Of a stretch of 32,326 bases of DNA, positions 30,969 through 32,326 are shown piece after piece; within the stretch, counting starts at the first letter, position 1, and every line of letters starts with the position of its first letter. Source of the stretch: Phaeobacter sp. B1627 (lineage in GTDB: Bacteria > Pseudomonadota > Alphaproteobacteria > Rhodobacterales > Rhodobacteraceae). Both the position numbers and the translations under genes were made by a program. The stretch covers positions 1 to 32,326 of the forward strand of contig NZ_VCNK01000017.1 in assembly GCF_006265095.1 (NCBI RefSeq). The letters run 5' to 3'. A model generated the notes under the pieces. The model was not told where the DNA came from, ran no database searches, and worked only from the letters and a program-made list of their open reading frames with translations.

Positions 30969-31424
30969 TCACTCGCCGATAAACGGCGAGACCATCAACT
31001 TCGCGGTGCCTTTCCACTGGTTGGTTTCACCACCTGAGCCAAGCTCCGAGTTCAGCAGCTTGAGAGCATCGCTCTCAAGAGAGGGCGGTACGACCAATGT
31101 GGTCGGCTGGATGCCCAATATCCGGCCACCATCCGCCCGGAAGTTCATCATCGCGGAACGCGCAGCGGCATAAATTTCCGAGGTCAGAGCGCCCTTGCTG
31201 CCATAGCCGAGTTGCCAAAGGCCAAAGCCCGCGTTGACCCGTGCCCGAACGCGGTAGATGTATTCGTCGTTCATGAACACATGGGGGGTTTGCCGGATCA
31301 CTCATCGCAGTGAACTGGTAGTCCTCGCGCTCCTGCCAGATAGCGGTTTCACGGCGCGGGAAGTATCCAGCAGGAACCACGGGGTTTCTGCGCCGTCCTG
31401 CACGTTGCTGACGGTGACTTCCTT
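30969..31424 (-). pseudogene. Mu-like major head protein T, 5'-truncated and frameshifted
   Basis: The C-terminal half is open from GTG 31301: HVFMNDEYIYRVRARVNAGFG and GFGLWQLGYGSKGALTSEIYAAARSAMMNFRADGGRILG, followed by PTTLVVPP, are characteristic of Mu gpT, the major capsid subunit. Upstream sequence on the same strand continues the family in other frames (NVQDGAETPWFLLDTSRAVKPL, then WQEREDYQFTAMSDPAN). This needs one missing base near 31338-31346 and one extra C in a six-C run at 31283-31288. The start is cut off at about 31424, where IS3 sequence begins. Confidence 0.85.
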
Positions 31425-32103
31425 ATGGCTCTCGCAAGATCACCGGTTTGCTGGTTCAGGCGGGGTGTCAGGCGGGGTGGTGCGTGAACCATAAGCGGGT
31501 CGAGCGGATTTGGCGACGCGAAGGGCTTAAAGTGCCGCAAAAGCAGAAGAAACGCGGGCGGCTTTGGCTGGCGGATGGCTCCTGCGTGCGGCTGCGGGCC
31601 GAACGGCCGAACCACGTCTGGTCCTATGATTTCGTGCAGGATCGGACCGCGGACGGGCGGGCCTACCGCATGCTCAATATCGTCGATGAGTTCACCCGGG
31701 AGGTGCTGGTGATACGTGTCAAACGCAAGCTCAATTCTGTCGAAGTGATCGACGCGCTGACAGACCTGTTCATCCTCCGCGGCCCACCTGAGTTCATAAG
31801 GTCCGACAACGGCCCTGAGTTCATCGCGACCAGGCTGCGAACTGGATCGAAGCGGTGGGCGCCACAACGGCCTATATTGAGCCGGGTTCGCCATGGGAGA
31901 ACGGATATGTGGAAAGTTTCAACGCTAGGCTTCGCGACGAATTGCTTGATGGGGAGGTGTTCTATTCACTGAGAGAAGCCCAGATCCTGATCGAGCGCTG
32001 GCGCCAACATCATAACAGGGTGCGCCCGCACAGCTCTTTGGGCTACCGCCCACCAGCGCCGGAAAGCATCGTACCCATAGACCAGAGGCCCACGATGCAC
32101 TAA
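31418..32103 (+). pseudogene. IS3-family transposase (OrfB), 5'-truncated and frameshifted
   Basis: The readable protein starts at about YGSRKITGLLVQAG (31424), roughly a fifth of the way into OrfB. It includes the HTH_21 region (NHKRVERIWRREGLKVPQ) and the DDE core: Asp in VWSYDFVQD and Asp in IRSDNGPEF. A base is missing at about 31830-31842; the continuation in another frame carries the catalytic Glu (ENGYVESFNARLRDELLDGE) and ends normally in RPHSSLGYRPP with a stop at 32101-32103. The enzyme is thus dead twice over. It is not the same IS type as the fragment at 1-258 (different core sequence). Confidence 0.9.
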
Positions 32104-32137
32104 CTTTCAAACCGGACCACTCAAGTGGGGCAGATCA
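31424..32137 (+). mobile_element. Truncated IS3-family element, right end visible
   Basis: The right end is proposed at 32137, since GACCACTCAAGTGGGGCAGATCA (32115-32137) resembles the terminal repeats of IS3 subgroup elements that begin TGATCTGCCCC. No left end is seen: the element begins abruptly inside OrfB at about 31424 within the phage T gene, so its 5' part has been lost by recombination. Confidence 0.65.
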
Positions 32138-32326
32138 CTCGGGTGGGGGTCGTTCCTTTCGCTATGAAACCAGCACGCACCAATTGATAGGAGACTTTTG
32201 CAGCATCTTCAGGTGTGTTATTTGGTGACATCAGTACTACCATAGCCTCGTGATTGCTTGCTATTGTAGATGGGGACCAACGCGGTCAGAGCTTCATGAG
32301 AGCCTTAGGCTCAGGACCCATTGATT
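32138..32326 (-). other. Fragment flanking the IS3 right end, possible broken coding sequence
   Basis: On the minus strand a frame can be read from about 32241: MVVLMSPNNTPEDAAKVSYQ and onward to LVRAGFIAKGTTPT, running into the IS end. It is preceded in the same frame by an in-frame TGA and a short MGPEPKALMKL. The residue composition looks coding, but I recognise no family. It is probably the remnant of a gene cut by the IS. Confidence 0.3.

Noticed and set aside
1-32326. tRNA or rRNA genes
   Set aside because: I saw no T-arm plus acceptor-stem pattern or conserved rRNA segment on either strand; a covariance-model scan would be needed to exclude them fully.

Overview
The window looks like a chromosomal piece from a marine Roseobacter-group alphaproteobacterium (Rhodobacterales). 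The grounds are the high G+C, the gene repertoire (a TrcR/DUF1013 regulator, a COQ9-family protein, an Lrp/ald divergent pair, glnK-amtB) and a recurrent intergenic repeat of a type I associate with that group. This is family-level inference; no rRNA gene is present to fix the taxon. Both edges lie in or next to IS3-family transposase debris, as expected if the window is bounded by repeats.

Layout. 1-2158: broken IS3 transposase followed by an IS66-family transposase. 2335-8193: an orphan gene with a leaderless-looking promoter, the osmotic-release channels mscS and mscL, alanine dehydrogenase with a divergent Lrp-type regulator, a PPK2 polyphosphate kinase and ribosomal protein S21. 8314-14804: COQ9-like protein, quinone-oxidoreductase-like enzyme, secreted RNase T2, the cell-cycle regulator family TrcR, a small unknown, and a translationally coupled sulfurtransferase-aminotransferase pair. 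15099-21074: glnK-amtB, a class A penicillin-binding protein, a PP-type phosphatase and a small exported protein.

21286-28885 is the most interesting region. It is an uncharacterised cluster of nucleotide- and phosphate-handling enzymes matching what protein-family databases call the 'GAK system', as I remember it. A CofD/YvcK-like protein is divergent from a tightly overlapping six-gene operon: PhoU-like/aminoglycoside-kinase fusion, RimK-like ATP-grasp ligase, HprK-related kinase, histidine phosphatase, calcineurin-like phosphatase and a small amphi-Trp domain protein. A near-consensus Pho box (22729-22746) lies in the divergent promoter region and points toward the operon. Together with the PhoU-like domain, this suggests a phosphate-starvation-controlled system that activates, ligates, phosphorylates and dephosphorylates an unknown substrate or small carrier protein.

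28886-32326 is decayed mobile DNA. It holds remnants of a Mu-like prophage on the minus strand (major head protein T, protease/scaffold I, a Mor-like regulator and a small helix-turn-helix protein), cut by an IS3-family element. At least four single-base frameshifts fall between 30.7 and 31.85 kb, and T and I are in the reverse of the Mu order.
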